In this document: positions 1 through 8,570 of the stretch, in pieces
How positions within the stretch are numbered: the first letter of the stretch is position 1
Layout: each line of letters starts with the position of its first letter
Assembly: GCF_029637605.1 (NCBI RefSeq)
Contig: NZ_CP121261.1
Span: forward strand, 3,100,001-3,164,000
Direction: 5' to 3'
DNA: 64,000 nucleotides
Origin: Achromobacter spanius
GTDB taxonomy: Bacteria; Pseudomonadota; Gammaproteobacteria; Burkholderiales; Burkholderiaceae_B
The notes under the pieces: generated by a model
Told to the model about the DNA's origin: nothing
What the model saw: only the letters and a program-made list of their open reading frames with translations
The model's database searches: none
Made by a program: the position numbers and the translations under genes

Positions 1-226
1 GGCGCGTGCCCGTCACCACCACGGGCGCCAAGGTGGCGTCCGCCGGCTGCGCCACCGCGCTGTGGTTCAGTGCGGCGGCTAGTGTGGCGGCTAGTGCGGC
101 GGCCAGCGCCGCAGAGGGCGCACCCGGTATCGTGCACCGAAAGCGCGGGCGCTCGACCCGGTTGGCGTCTCCACCCCCGTTTCCTTTTTGCCGCGCAATG
201 CCGTGCCTGCTCACCGCCTCCGTCAA
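1..226 (-). CDS. TonB-dependent outer membrane receptor, N-terminal fragment
   Basis: An open frame on the minus strand runs off the left edge without a stop. It encodes a basic N-region, an Ala/Leu-rich hydrophobic stretch, a likely signal peptidase site (AVA-QPAD), then LAPVVVTGTR, the typical TonB-box/plug start of TonB-dependent receptors. It would be an outer-membrane importer of a metal chelate or cofactor. The start is uncertain: a TTG at 226 has a GGGAG about 6 nt upstream, while a GTG at 214 has a GGAGG that is too close. The signal peptide is built on a 12-bp repeat (71-106). Only about 75 residues are visible, so the substrate cannot be named. Confidence 0.62.
   Translation of the reverse strand, partial: MTEAVSRHGIARQKGNGGGDANRVERPRFRCTIPGAPSAALAAALAATLAAALNHSAVAQPADATLAPVVVTGTR
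71..106. repeat. Three 12-bp tandem repeats in the receptor signal peptide
   Basis: TGCGGCGGCTAG, TGTGGCGGCTAG and TGCGGCGGCCAG follow one another. On the minus strand they encode an LAAA-type tetrapeptide repeat forming the hydrophobic core of the signal peptide of the left-edge receptor. Confidence 0.75.
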
Positions 227-304
227 ATCCGTCTCCCTGTTTAAATGCCTGACCGTCGCCCAGGCCATTGGGTTGCGTCATGGGAATAGGTTCTAATAGC
301 CGCC

Positions 305-520
305 ATGGAACCCATGCAAGACATCGAACGCCGCCTGCAAGAGCTGGAAATCAAATCCAGCTTTGCGGATGATCTGTTGGAACAGCTCAACCAGATTATC
401 GTCCGCCAGCAACAGCAGATAGACCGCCTTCAGCGCGAAGTGGCAGACCTGCGCCAGCAAGCGCCCGAAGGCGCCGCGCCCTTCCGCAGCCTGCGCGACG
501 AACTGCCGCCGCACTATTGA
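305..520 (+). CDS. slyX: SlyX family protein
   Basis: The 71-aa product matches the SlyX family in length and layout: an acidic coiled-coil (about residues 5-50, heptads rich in L, I and Q) and the conserved C-terminal tail ending LPPHY. SlyX was named for its position next to slyD in E. coli; its biochemical role is unknown. It is probably a small cytoplasmic coiled-coil protein. A second in-frame ATG lies three codons in (314), and neither start has a clear ribosome site. It is transcribed away from the left-edge receptor gene and converges with the methyltransferase gene. Confidence 0.85.
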   Translation: MEPMQDIERRLQELEIKSSFADDLLEQLNQIIVRQQQQIDRLQREVADLRQQAPEGAAPFRSLRDELPPHY

Positions 521-553
521 AGCAGCATGATTGACGCTGCACGACGCGCGCCG

Positions 554-1372
554 CTAGTAGCGGTAGCGCAGTAGCCGCCCCATTCGCCGCAGCGGCGGCA
601 CGCGCCGCGCCAAACCGATTCCCATCCGCGCAAGCCAACTGAACCTGGCCCTTTGCGTGCGCAAGCTGTCGTCATCCAGCCATTGCTCGGTGCGCAGCAG
701 CAAGCCGGGTGCCTGAGCTTCAAGATCTTGCGCATGGTTCAGGCTCCAGCGCATGGCGGCGCCCGTGGCGCGGAACATGCGGTTGCGCGAGGCCAACGCC
801 AAGCCCAGCCGGCTATAGGCGTCGAACACCACTTCTCCTGTGGGAAATTGCGTGCTGACCACCCGCAGCAGTTGCAGCACCTCTTCTTCGCGCAGATAGA
901 GAAACAGGCCTTCGGCCACCACCAATGTCGGCTTATCAGTAGGTATTTGCGCCAGCCAGCCCAAGTCCGCCAGCGACGTCCCAACCAGTTCGCAACCCGG
1001 CCGCGCGGGGTATAGCGCGCTGCGTAGCGCGATCACGTCGGGATAATCCACCTCAAACCAGGCCACCGCCGACGACGGATTCACCCGGAACACCCGGCTG
1101 TCCAGGCCGCAGCCCAGATGCAGCACCGTGGCCGCGGGGTGGGCCGCAAGAAACTCCCGCACCCAGACATCCAGCAGATAAGCCCGCATCGACAGCACGA
1201 GCATGGCATCGCGGCTCATGCGCAGCGCCGTGAAATCGTGATCGATACGCGCCACGGCATGGGCGGCCCAGCCGTCCTGCAACAACGATCCGGGCAGGCG
1301 GCTTTCTTGCGCCTTGGCGTACAGGGTGATCAGCAACGTGGCCTTTTCACCGCTAAGCCGCACCTTCTCCAT
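554..1372 (-). CDS. Class I SAM-dependent methyltransferase, LCM/TcmP-like family
   Basis: The 272-aa protein has a Rossmann SAM-binding motif (VLHLGCGLDSR, about residues 83-93) followed by an acidic loop (WFEVDYPDVI, about 105-114), as in the leucine carboxyl methyltransferase/TcmP/Omt family (PF04072). Members O-methylate small molecules or carboxylates; the substrate here is unknown. It is cytoplasmic with no signal peptide. It stands alone, converging with slyX and divergent from the DUF4148 gene. The shared 219-bp upstream region carries two identical 14-bp palindromes that are candidate operators. Confidence 0.8.
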   Translation of the reverse strand: MEKVRLSGEKATLLITLYAKAQESRLPGSLLQDGWAAHAVARIDHDFTALRMSRDAMLVLSMRAYLLDVWVREFLAAHPAATVLHLGCGLDSRVFRVNPSSAVAWFEVDYPDVIALRSALYPARPGCELVGTSLADLGWLAQIPTDKPTLVVAEGLFLYLREEEVLQLLRVVSTQFPTGEVVFDAYSRLGLALASRNRMFRATGAAMRWSLNHAQDLEAQAPGLLLRTEQWLDDDSLRTQRARFSWLARMGIGLARRVPPLRRMGRLLRYRY

Positions 1373-1404
1373 GCAATCCCCCTATGAGGCTTGGACGCTA
1401 TCGA

Positions 1405-1418
1405 TTCCATAAATGGAA
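1405..1418. promoter_or_regulatory. Candidate operator, palindrome TTCCATAAATGGAA
   Basis: A 14-bp sequence with perfect 6-bp arms (TTCCAT/ATGGAA), 33 bp upstream of the methyltransferase start. A second copy in the opposite orientation lies 40 bp away at 1445-1458. The spacing, close to four helical turns, suits two regulator dimers on one DNA face. The cognate regulator is unknown; a similar site precedes the XRE-cupin gene at 19.02 kb. Confidence 0.55.
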
Positions 1419-1444
1419 ACTATGCGGAAAATCGAACGACATCC

Positions 1445-1458
1445 TTCCATTTATGGAA
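1445..1458. promoter_or_regulatory. Candidate operator, palindrome TTCCATTTATGGAA
   Basis: The second 14-bp palindrome, the exact reverse complement of that at 1405-1418. It lies between the divergent methyltransferase and DUF4148 genes and could serve either. Confidence 0.55.
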
Positions 1459-1591
1459 ATATCTTTTACCGATATGCGGGTTTATCCCTATCTTCAATCG
1501 GCGCAGAATTCAGTCATCGGGAAACAGCAACGAACCACGACGGATAGGCCGCCGGATTCGCCCCCAAGGCTCTTGAAATCGGAGATTTACC

Positions 1592-1948
1592 ATGAAGAAG
1601 ACCCTCGCTACCGCTTTGATGTTGTCCATTGCCGCCCTGAGCGCCGGCGCCTACGCATCAGAAAACACCGAACCCAACAACGTGCCGTTCCAAGGCGTTT
1701 ACGGCACGCCGTACCAAGGCCCCACCCGCGCCCAGGTACAGGCTGAACTGGCCACCGCCCAAGCCGCCGGCCTGGTGACCAACGTGGAACCCAACGACGT
1801 ACCGTTCCAAGGCGTTTACGGTGCCCCGCAATCGAGCAAGACCCGCGCTGATGTTCAAGCTGAACTAGCGACCGCCAAGGCTGCCGGCCTGGTGTCCAAC
1901 GTTGAACCGAACGACATGCCCTTCGCCGGCGTCTATCACAGCAACTGA
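1592..1948 (+). CDS. DUF4148-type secreted protein with three internal repeats
   Basis: The 118-aa protein starts with a signal peptide (KK then a hydrophobic core, cleavage near AYA-SE). The mature part has two copies of a unit of about 38 residues containing an acidic EPN(D/N)VPFQGVYG motif and TRA(Q/D)VQAELATA(Q/K)AAGLV, plus a third EPND motif at the end. The AQVQAEL..A.AAGL pattern is typical of DUF4148 proteins, common in Burkholderiales and of unknown function, probably periplasmic. GGAG lies about 8 nt upstream. A strong terminator follows at 2033, so it is probably monocistronic. Confidence 0.75.
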   Translation: MKKTLATALMLSIAALSAGAYASENTEPNNVPFQGVYGTPYQGPTRAQVQAELATAQAAGLVTNVEPNDVPFQGVYGAPQSSKTRADVQAELATAKAAGLVSNVEPNDMPFAGVYHSN

Positions 1949-2032
1949 TCCGTCCGGCAACGCTTGGGCAGCGAACCCGCAACGCTCAGGCAACGAACGC
2001 ACGACGATTACCCCCTCCCCTTGTTGTACCTT

Positions 2033-2060
2033 GGCCGCCTGCACTCAGGCGGCCTTTTTT
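2033..2060 (+). terminator. Rho-independent terminator after the DUF4148 gene
   Basis: Perfect 9-bp stem GGCCGCCTG / CAGGCGGCC with a 4-nt loop followed by TTTTTT. It ends the DUF4148 transcript about 85 bp downstream of its stop. Confidence 0.85.
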
Positions 2061-2152
2061 CGCTGGCCCCCTGCGTGGCAAATGCAACGGGTTCGCGTAC
2101 TATCGGCTCCAGTACAAGGTCAAAAATCTGACTCATCAGAAGGGAGCCCATC

Positions 2153-2533
2153 TTGAAATACACCCGCGTTCTCGCCGCGCTGCTGGTTGCAGGCGGCATG
2201 TCGGCAGCGGCGGTCGCCGCGCCGCCCGTGATGCTGAACAACTCGCTCATCACGCAGATTCCCAAAGGCGACCGGACTTCTTTCCATGATGCCGTTGCAC
2301 AGGCCTTGAATAGTTCGGCCGATGGCCAGCGCACGGAATGGACCAGCAGCGCCCAAGCCAAGCGCGCCGCGCCGATCACGGTGCAACTGACGCCCACGCA
2401 AACCACCAAGGCCACGAACGACCGCGTCTGCCGTTTCCTGGTGGCGGACTTTGCGCGCACCAGCACCACCGAAACCTGGAAGTTCTGGTTCTGCAAGCAA
2501 CCGGATGGCAGTTGGAAGGCCAGCAGCACGTAA
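2153..2533 (+). CDS. Small secreted protein of unknown function
   Basis: This 126-aa product starts at TTG 2153, chosen because AGAAGGGAG lies just upstream and the first residues (MKYTRVLAALLVAGG..SAAAVAA) form a clear signal peptide cleaved near VAA-PP. The mature protein of about 105 residues has two cysteines (VCRFLV and FWFCKQP) that could form a disulfide, and a Trp-rich C-terminal end, WKFWFCKQPDGSWKASST. I do not recognise the family. It is flanked by terminators at 2033 and 2550, so it is an independent unit, presumably periplasmic. Confidence 0.65.
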   Translation: MKYTRVLAALLVAGGMSAAAVAAPPVMLNNSLITQIPKGDRTSFHDAVAQALNSSADGQRTEWTSSAQAKRAAPITVQLTPTQTTKATNDRVCRFLVADFARTSTTETWKFWFCKQPDGSWKASST

Positions 2534-2549
2534 AGCCGTCCAAACGACA

Positions 2550-2574
2550 ATGCCCCCTCGGGGGCATTTTTCTT
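2550..2574 (+). terminator. Rho-independent terminator
   Basis: Stem ATGCCCC/GGGGCAT around a CTCG loop region, followed by a T-rich tract. It lies just after the small secreted protein gene and may also stop the convergent M20 transcript, since the hairpin is symmetrical. Confidence 0.85.
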
Positions 2575-2593
2575 TGTGCCGGCACAATAGGTG

Positions 2594-3898
2594 CTAGGGC
2601 GCAGGCTGCACGCCGCACCATTGCGCGATGAACAGCGCGATGGTCTTGGTGATCAAGCGCAGCGATTCCAGATGCACGCGCTCGTCAAAGCCATGGATGT
2701 CCAGCGACTTGGGCCCATAGACCAGGGTCGGCATGTCGCCATAGATCACGAACACGCGCGCGTCCAGATAGCCCGGCGTCGTGAACGTTTGCAAATCGCT
2801 CTGGAACGCCTGGCGATGGCAATCGCGCAAGGTGTTTTCCGCGTCGGAACCTTCTTCCAGTACGTAGCCTTCGGCATAGAAGCCGGTGTACGTGACCTCG
2901 GGCGGCGTGCCGCCCAGGCGCGGGTCTGACACGGCATCGCGCAGGCAGGCGTCGATCTCGGCCCGTGCCTCGTCCGCGGTCGTGCCCGGATAGATGGCGG
3001 CGCGCACGTCGAATTCGCACCAGGGCGGCACGGTCGACGGCCAGTCACCGCCCGCGATCTTGCCAATGTTGAAGTTGATGGGGTGATCCAGGTGCTCAAA
3101 ATGCCGGTGGCAGTGATGCTGCGCGTTCCACTTGCCCTCCAATTTTCGCAACGCTTCGATGGTCGCGTAGGCGGCGTCGATGGCGTTGAAACCGTTGGCC
3201 ATTTCGCGCGTGTGCGTGGGATGCCCCTGCACGCGGACCTTGAACCACAGCACGCCGACGTTGGCGCGCACCAGCATGTTTTCCTCGGGTTCGGGAATCA
3301 GGACCGCGTCGGCCTTGTAGCCGCGCAACAGCGCGGCCAAGGCGCCATTGCCCGTGCATTCTTCTTCAACCACCGACTGGAAATAAATGGGCGCCGCGGG
3401 CGCATAGCCCGCCGCGCGCAGGGCGTCATAGGCGAACAGGTTGGCGGCCAGGCCGGCTTTCATGTCGGCGGCGCCACGCCCGTACATCCAGCCGTCGATG
3501 ATTGCCGGATCCCAGGGCGAACGGCTCCACATTTCCCGCGGCCCCGTCGGCACCACGTCCACATGCCCGTTCAGGATGAGCGATCGCCCGGTTTGAAGCT
3601 CGGGCCGATAGGTGCCGACCACATTGAACGCGTTTTCATACGAGACGGTGACCGGCCCGAACCCCGGGTGGGCGCGGATGTCTTCCACGTCGATCTTCCA
3701 GCGGTCCATGGCAAAGCCGCGTTGGCGCATCGCTTCGTACAGGAAGTCCTGCGCCGTGTGCTCCTGCTCTCGTAGCGAGGGAAAACGCACCAGATCCTGC
3801 GTGAACACCAGTTGCGCATCGAAGTGATCGTCAACCGCCTGCAGAATACGGCGCGTCTGTTCCGCGGTCAGCGGCGCGGGGGCCATTGCGTTGTCCAT
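2594..3898 (-). CDS. M20 family zinc metallopeptidase, ArgE/DapE-type deacylase
   Basis: The 434-aa protein carries the M20 metal and catalytic signature: NGHVDVVP (His about 112), GRGAADMKAG (bridging Asp about 145), SVVEEECTGNG (general base and ligand Glu about 178-180), and a late DIHGFDE histidine near residue 408. These enzymes hydrolyse N-acyl amino acids such as acetylornithine or succinyl-diaminopimelate. The substrate is not determined here, and isolated copies beside a LysR gene are usually catabolic. AAGGA lies about 9 nt upstream of the ATG. It is divergent from the LysR gene at 4081, its likely regulator. Confidence 0.85.
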   Translation of the reverse strand: MDNAMAPAPLTAEQTRRILQAVDDHFDAQLVFTQDLVRFPSLREQEHTAQDFLYEAMRQRGFAMDRWKIDVEDIRAHPGFGPVTVSYENAFNVVGTYRPELQTGRSLILNGHVDVVPTGPREMWSRSPWDPAIIDGWMYGRGAADMKAGLAANLFAYDALRAAGYAPAAPIYFQSVVEEECTGNGALAALLRGYKADAVLIPEPEENMLVRANVGVLWFKVRVQGHPTHTREMANGFNAIDAAYATIEALRKLEGKWNAQHHCHRHFEHLDHPINFNIGKIAGGDWPSTVPPWCEFDVRAAIYPGTTADEARAEIDACLRDAVSDPRLGGTPPEVTYTGFYAEGYVLEEGSDAENTLRDCHRQAFQSDLQTFTTPGYLDARVFVIYGDMPTLVYGPKSLDIHGFDERVHLESLRLITKTIALFIAQWCGVQPAP

Positions 3899-4080
3899 GA
3901 TGTGTCCTTGAGCAAGGGAAAAATGTCAGAGCCTGGGGCTTTATCGCCCGTTGCCAAGGGACGGTCAATTTCCGTTTTTTTAACATCGACTTAAGGAAAA
4001 TTAATGTTGAAATAGACGGGCGACGACGGCGAAGATATCGCGTCCTCAAATTCCATCAATTCCTTATTGTTCAACGCACT

Positions 4081-5061
4081 ATGATTGAAAAGGCCATGCC
4101 GACGACAACGGTTTCCCGCATGGGAGAGCGTCTGGACTGGAATCTTCTTCGTACTTTCCTGGTGATTGCAGAAGAGCGCAGCATTAGCAGCGCTGCTATC
4201 AAACTGCATCTGACCCAGTCGGCGGTCAGCCAGGCCTTGCGTCGCCTGGAAGCACAACTGGACCGCCGGCTGATCGAGCGGCATCACGCCAAGTTCGCCA
4301 TCACCCCAGCCGGGGAAGAGGTGCGCCAGGCCGCGCAGGCCATACACGGAAGCGTGTCGCAACTGCTTAGCGACGTGGCGCAAGCCGAAGAGCAAACGGT
4401 GGGCCGCGTGCATCTGCTGGTGGCCAGCCGCATCCATTCGGCGGTGTACGACGATTTTTGGGCGCGCTTTCATCGCGCGCACCCGCGCATTGCCGTGCAG
4501 TTGGACGTGCTGCCCAGCAGCGAGATCGTGAACGCCTTGCAGCAGCGAGCCGCCACGGCGGGTATCGCACTATGCCGGCAGATGCCCAAACGCCTGGACC
4601 ACAAGCTTTTCCTGCAACAACGCTATGCGCTTTTCTGCGGCAAGAACCACCCGCTGTTCGGGCGTGCCGACATCCGCATGGAAGACCTGCTACACGAGAA
4701 CTTTGTGTCTTTCGCCAGTGACGCCTTGGGCGACAGCCTGTCGCCGCTGACGATCTTTCGCGACCAGCGCGGGTTTTCGGGAAGCATCGTCGCAACGTCT
4801 TCGCAGCACGACGAGGTCAAGCGCTTGCTGGTGGCGGGCTTTGGCATCGGCTGCCTGCCGGAACATAGTGTCCAGGCAGACCTTGCCGAAGGCCGATTGT
4901 GGCGGCTGCCGCCCGGCGAAGGCGTGTGCGCGGCAGACCTGCACCTGCTTTGGCACAGTGATGCGCACCGCAGCCCCGCCGAGGACCTGTTCATTGCCGC
5001 ATTGCGCGACCACATCGACAGCTATTCACTGCCGCAACGGCTATTGGCCCATCTGCCCTAG
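4081..5061 (+). CDS. LysR family transcriptional regulator
   Basis: A LysR-type protein of up to 326 aa with the N-terminal winged helix (LDWNLLRTFLVIAEERSISSAA..LHLTQSAVSQALRRLE) and a C-terminal periplasmic-binding-like co-inducer domain. Alternative starts are ATG 4096 and ATG 4120; none has a clear ribosome site and the HTH begins just after 4120, so the true protein may be shorter. It is divergent from the M20 deacylase across 182 bp, implying control of that gene. It converges with maeB, with stop codons overlapping. Confidence 0.85.
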   Translation: MIEKAMPTTTVSRMGERLDWNLLRTFLVIAEERSISSAAIKLHLTQSAVSQALRRLEAQLDRRLIERHHAKFAITPAGEEVRQAAQAIHGSVSQLLSDVAQAEEQTVGRVHLLVASRIHSAVYDDFWARFHRAHPRIAVQLDVLPSSEIVNALQQRAATAGIALCRQMPKRLDHKLFLQQRYALFCGKNHPLFGRADIRMEDLLHENFVSFASDALGDSLSPLTIFRDQRGFSGSIVATSSQHDEVKRLLVAGFGIGCLPEHSVQADLAEGRLWRLPPGEGVCAADLHLLWHSDAHRSPAEDLFIAALRDHIDSYSLPQRLLAHLP

Positions 5062-7355
5062 CCGGCTTCCACGCGGTTCGCGTCCAGCACGGTCATGGCC
5101 GTCATGTTGATGATGCGGCGCACCGTGGAACTGGAGGTCAGGATGTGCACCGGCGCATTCGCGCCCAGCAGGATCGGGCCGACCGCCACGTTGCCGCCCG
5201 CCGCCGTCTTGAGCAGGTTGTAGGCGATGTTGCCCGCGTCCACATTCGGGCACACCAGCAGGTTGGCTTCGCCCTTCAAGGTCGACGACGGCAGGATGCG
5301 CATGCGCAGCGCTTCGTCCAGCGCGCAATCGCCGTGCATTTCGCCATCCACTTCCAGTTCGGGCGCGGCTTCGCGCACCAGCTCCAGCGCCTGGCGCATC
5401 TTGGCGCCGGACGCCGAGCTGCCGGAACCAAAGTTCGAACGCGACAGCAGCGCCACCTTCGGCGCCAGGTTCATGCGGGCCATTTCCTGCGCCGCCATCA
5501 CCGTGAATTCCGCGATCTGTTCGGCCGTGGGCTCATCGTTGACATGCGTGTCCACCAGCACCACCGTGCGCTCGTTGAGCAGCAGGATGTTCATGGCGGC
5601 GTACACGTTGGCGTCGGGACGGCGGCCAATCACTTCATCCACAAAACGCAGGTGGTCGTGATACGCGCCGACCGTGCCGCACACCATGCCGTCGGCGTCG
5701 CCCAGGTGCACCATCATCGCGCCGATCAAGGTCAGGCGGCGGCGCATTTCCACGCGCGCCATTTCCTTGGTGATGCCGCGGCGGCACATCAGTTCCCAGT
5801 ACGTGGTCCAGTACTGATGGAAGCGTTCGTCGTATTCCGGGTTGGTGACCTCAACGTCTTCACCCAAACGCAGACGCAAGCCGAATTTCTCGATGCGTGA
5901 CAGCAGCACGGCGGGGCGGCCCACCAGGATGGGGCGCGCCAGGCCTTCGTCCACCACCACCTGCACCGCGCGCAGCACGCGCTCGTCTTCGCCCTCGGTG
6001 AAGACGATGCGCGCCTTGCCGCCGCCGCGCACGATGCGCTTGGCGGCCGAGAACAGGGGCTTCATGAACGCGCCGGAGTGGTACACGAACTGCTGCAATT
6101 GTTCTTCGTAGGCTTCCAGGTCAGCCAAGGGGCGCGTGGCCACGCCGCCGTCCATCGCGGCCTTGGCCACCGCCGGCGCAATGCGCACGATCAGGCGCGG
6201 GTCAAACGGCTTGGGAATCAGGTATTCGGGGCCGAACGAGATGTCGTAGGTGCCATAGGCAGCGGCCACGACTTCGTTCTGTTCTTCTTCGGCCAGTTTG
6301 GCAATGGCGTGCACCGCCGCCATTTCCATTTCACGCGTGATGGTGGTGGCGCCCACGTCCAGCGCACCCCGGAAGATGTACGGGAAGCACAGGACGTTGT
6401 TGACCTGGTTCGGGTAATCGGACCGCCCCGTGGCCATGACCACGTCGTCGCGCACGCCATGCGCCACTTCCGGCAGGATTTCCGGCGTGGGGTTGGCCAG
6501 CGCCAGGATCAGCGGACGCGGCCCCATCGTGGCAACCATTTCCGGCTTCAGCACGCCACCGGCCGACAGGCCCAGGAACACGTCGGCGTCCTGGATCACT
6601 TCCGCCAGCTTGCGGGCATCGGTCTTTTGCGCAAAGCGCGCCTTGTCCGGGTCCATCAATTCGGTGCGGCCTTCGTAGACCACGCCTTCGATGTCGGTCA
6701 CCCAGATGTTTTCCAGGGGCAGGCCCAGGTCCACCATCAGGTCCAGGCAGGCCAGGGCGGCAGCGCCGGCGCCAGACGTCACCACCTTGACCGTCTTGAT
6801 GTCCTTGCCCACGACCTTCAGGCCGTTGATGAAGGCGGCCGACACGGTGATGGCCGTGCCGTGCTGGTCGTCGTGGAAGACCGGGATCTTCATGCGTTCA
6901 CGCAGCTTGCGTTCCACGGTGAAGCATTCCGGCGCCTTGATGTCTTCCAGGTTGATGCCGCCGAAGGTGGCTTCCAGACCCGCAATGATCTCGACCAGCT
7001 TGTCGGGGTCGGTTTCATTGATTTCGATGTCGAACACATCCAGGCCGGCGAACTTCTTGAACAGCACCGCCTTGCCTTCCATGACCGGCTTGGAGGCCAG
7101 CGCGCCGATATTGCCCAGGCCCAGTACGGCCGTGCCATTGGTGATCACACCCACCAGGTTGCCGCGCGCCGTGTAGCGGTAGACATTGGAGGGGTCGGCC
7201 ACGATTTCCTCGCAGGCTGCCGCCACACCCGGCGAATAGGCCAGCGCCAGGTCGCGCTGGTTGACGAGCGGCTTGGACGCCACCACTGAAATCTTCCCCG
7301 GGGTGGGAAACTCGTGATAGTCCAGTGCTGCCTGGCGGTCGGAGGGCGAGTTCAT
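5058..7355 (-). CDS. maeB: NADP-dependent malic enzyme, malic plus phosphotransacetylase-like domains
   Basis: The 765-aa protein has the two-part architecture of bacterial MaeB. The N-terminal malic enzyme half (to about residue 430) contains [25 protein letters not shown] and [10 protein letters not shown]. The C-terminal half is a phosphotransacetylase-like domain, usually non-catalytic and regulatory through acetyl-CoA. The enzyme decarboxylates malate to pyruvate, making NADPH for growth on C4 acids. It is cytoplasmic and full length. It is transcribed alone, divergent from a LysR gene across 149 bp; the inverted repeat 7447-7496 lies in that gap. Confidence 0.95.
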   Translation of the reverse strand: MNSPSDRQAALDYHEFPTPGKISVVASKPLVNQRDLALAYSPGVAAACEEIVADPSNVYRYTARGNLVGVITNGTAVLGLGNIGALASKPVMEGKAVLFKKFAGLDVFDIEINETDPDKLVEIIAGLEATFGGINLEDIKAPECFTVERKLRERMKIPVFHDDQHGTAITVSAAFINGLKVVGKDIKTVKVVTSGAGAAALACLDLMVDLGLPLENIWVTDIEGVVYEGRTELMDPDKARFAQKTDARKLAEVIQDADVFLGLSAGGVLKPEMVATMGPRPLILALANPTPEILPEVAHGVRDDVVMATGRSDYPNQVNNVLCFPYIFRGALDVGATTITREMEMAAVHAIAKLAEEEQNEVVAAAYGTYDISFGPEYLIPKPFDPRLIVRIAPAVAKAAMDGGVATRPLADLEAYEEQLQQFVYHSGAFMKPLFSAAKRIVRGGGKARIVFTEGEDERVLRAVQVVVDEGLARPILVGRPAVLLSRIEKFGLRLRLGEDVEVTNPEYDERFHQYWTTYWELMCRRGITKEMARVEMRRRLTLIGAMMVHLGDADGMVCGTVGAYHDHLRFVDEVIGRRPDANVYAAMNILLLNERTVVLVDTHVNDEPTAEQIAEFTVMAAQEMARMNLAPKVALLSRSNFGSGSSASGAKMRQALELVREAAPELEVDGEMHGDCALDEALRMRILPSSTLKGEANLLVCPNVDAGNIAYNLLKTAAGGNVAVGPILLGANAPVHILTSSSTVRRIINMTAMTVLDANRVEAG

Positions 7356-7446
7356 GTGGCGGTAGCCTCGTTTTGACTTGTATGGGTGACGGGAATGCTG
7401 GCGGATAGGCCGGGCTTCAATATGGGAAAAATTCTAGGCGGCCAGG

Positions 7447-7496
7447 CATAAGGTGATGATTCGGATTTAATATCGTCCCATTACCTTTACCTTATG
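7447..7496. promoter_or_regulatory. Candidate LysR operator between maeB and its divergent LysR gene
   Basis: Perfect 8-bp inverted repeat CATAAGGT (7447-7454) and ACCTTATG (7489-7496) separated by 34 bp. It sits directly ahead of the LysR gene start. Wide-spaced dyads of this type are common for LysR autoregulatory regions; no regulator has been shown to bind. Confidence 0.4.
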
Positions 7497-7504
7497 ACTT
7501 GTCT

Positions 7505-8473
7505 ATGACGGCCTTTGACCCGGATGCCGTTATCCGGAAACTGACCTCGCGGCTGAAGATGCGCCACCTGATGCTGCTGCTGCAAATCGAGCAGCATGGG
7601 TCGCTGACCCGGGTGGCCGAGCACATGGCCACCAGCCAGCCCGCCGTGACGAACGCCTTGGCCGAACTGGAGAGCATGTTCGACGTGCCGCTGTTCGATC
7701 GCTCGGTCCGGGGCATGACCCCTACCCCCTTGGGCGCGGTGGTGCTGGCCCGCGCGCGCGGGCTGGTCCACGACCTGGGCCACTTGGTGCAGGAAATGGA
7801 GGCCGTGGCGGCCGGCCATGCGGCCCACCTGCATATCGGCGTCATCCCGTTCGTGTCGGGCCAGATGCTGTCGGCCGCCATCAGCCGGACCTTGCCGCAG
7901 GGGCGGCGCATCACCGCCACCATCCACGAAGGCCAGGGCCCGGCCCTGCTGCGCCAATTGCGCGACCATACGCTGGATATCGTGGTCGGCTGGGCCACGC
8001 CGTCGGTCGACCTGAGCAATATTGAGTTTGAAGTGCTCTACCACCAGCAGCCGCGCCTGATCGCCAGCCGGCGCCTGGCGGCGCGGTTGGGGCGGTCGCG
8101 GCTGGAATGGAACCGGCTGGCGGACCTGGACTGGATCCTGGGCACGCCGGGCAGCCCCATCCGCGAGCAGGTGGCCGACATTTTCCTGCGCGCCGGACTG
8201 GCGCCGCCCCCGCCGTCGGTGCAAAGCGATTCGTCCAAGCTGATCGGCGAAATGATCGTCGCCAGCGACCGCGCGGTGTCGATCCTGCCGGCCGACATCG
8301 CCGACGAGCTGGTGCGGATTGCCGGCGCGGCCATCGTGCCCTATTCGTTTGACTGGACCTTGCCGCCGATCTCGCTGTTTACCCGCGCCGACGGCCTGCG
8401 GCGCAACGTGGACGCGCTCTTTGCGTCCGCCCTGCGCGAGGTGTATACCAAGGGAGCCCGGCCTGCTGCCTGA
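7505..8473 (+). CDS. LysR family transcriptional regulator
   Basis: About 322 aa from ATG 7505 (a TTG two codons earlier is possible). The HTH spans roughly residues 10-70 (MRHLMLLLQIEQHGSLTRVAEHMATSQPAVTNALAELE), followed by a LysR substrate-binding domain with LHIGVIPFVSGQML at its start. This N-terminus, with KLTSRLKMRHL before the HTH, is typical of the GbpR/PcaQ-like branch that responds to sugar or aromatic catabolites. It is divergent from maeB, and an AraC gene follows about 100 bp downstream. The target is not known. Confidence 0.85.
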   Translation: MTAFDPDAVIRKLTSRLKMRHLMLLLQIEQHGSLTRVAEHMATSQPAVTNALAELESMFDVPLFDRSVRGMTPTPLGAVVLARARGLVHDLGHLVQEMEAVAAGHAAHLHIGVIPFVSGQMLSAAISRTLPQGRRITATIHEGQGPALLRQLRDHTLDIVVGWATPSVDLSNIEFEVLYHQQPRLIASRRLAARLGRSRLEWNRLADLDWILGTPGSPIREQVADIFLRAGLAPPPPSVQSDSSKLIGEMIVASDRAVSILPADIADELVRIAGAAIVPYSFDWTLPPISLFTRADGLRRNVDALFASALREVYTKGARPAA

Positions 8474-8570
8474 ACGGCTGTCCCTTTTTTCAGCCGAACC
8501 TTTTTTGGCCAATCTTCTTTGGTCGACCTTCTTCGCCACCTTCTTCGCCTTAGCTTTTCTGCCCACGCTT

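Noticed and set aside
226..304. Cobalamin riboswitch upstream of the left-edge TonB receptor
   Set aside because: No B12-box-like sequence or conserved stems were visible in the 80 bp available.
6078..7289. 403-codon open frame antisense to maeB
   Set aside because: maeB on the other strand has full family motifs; the antisense frame has none.
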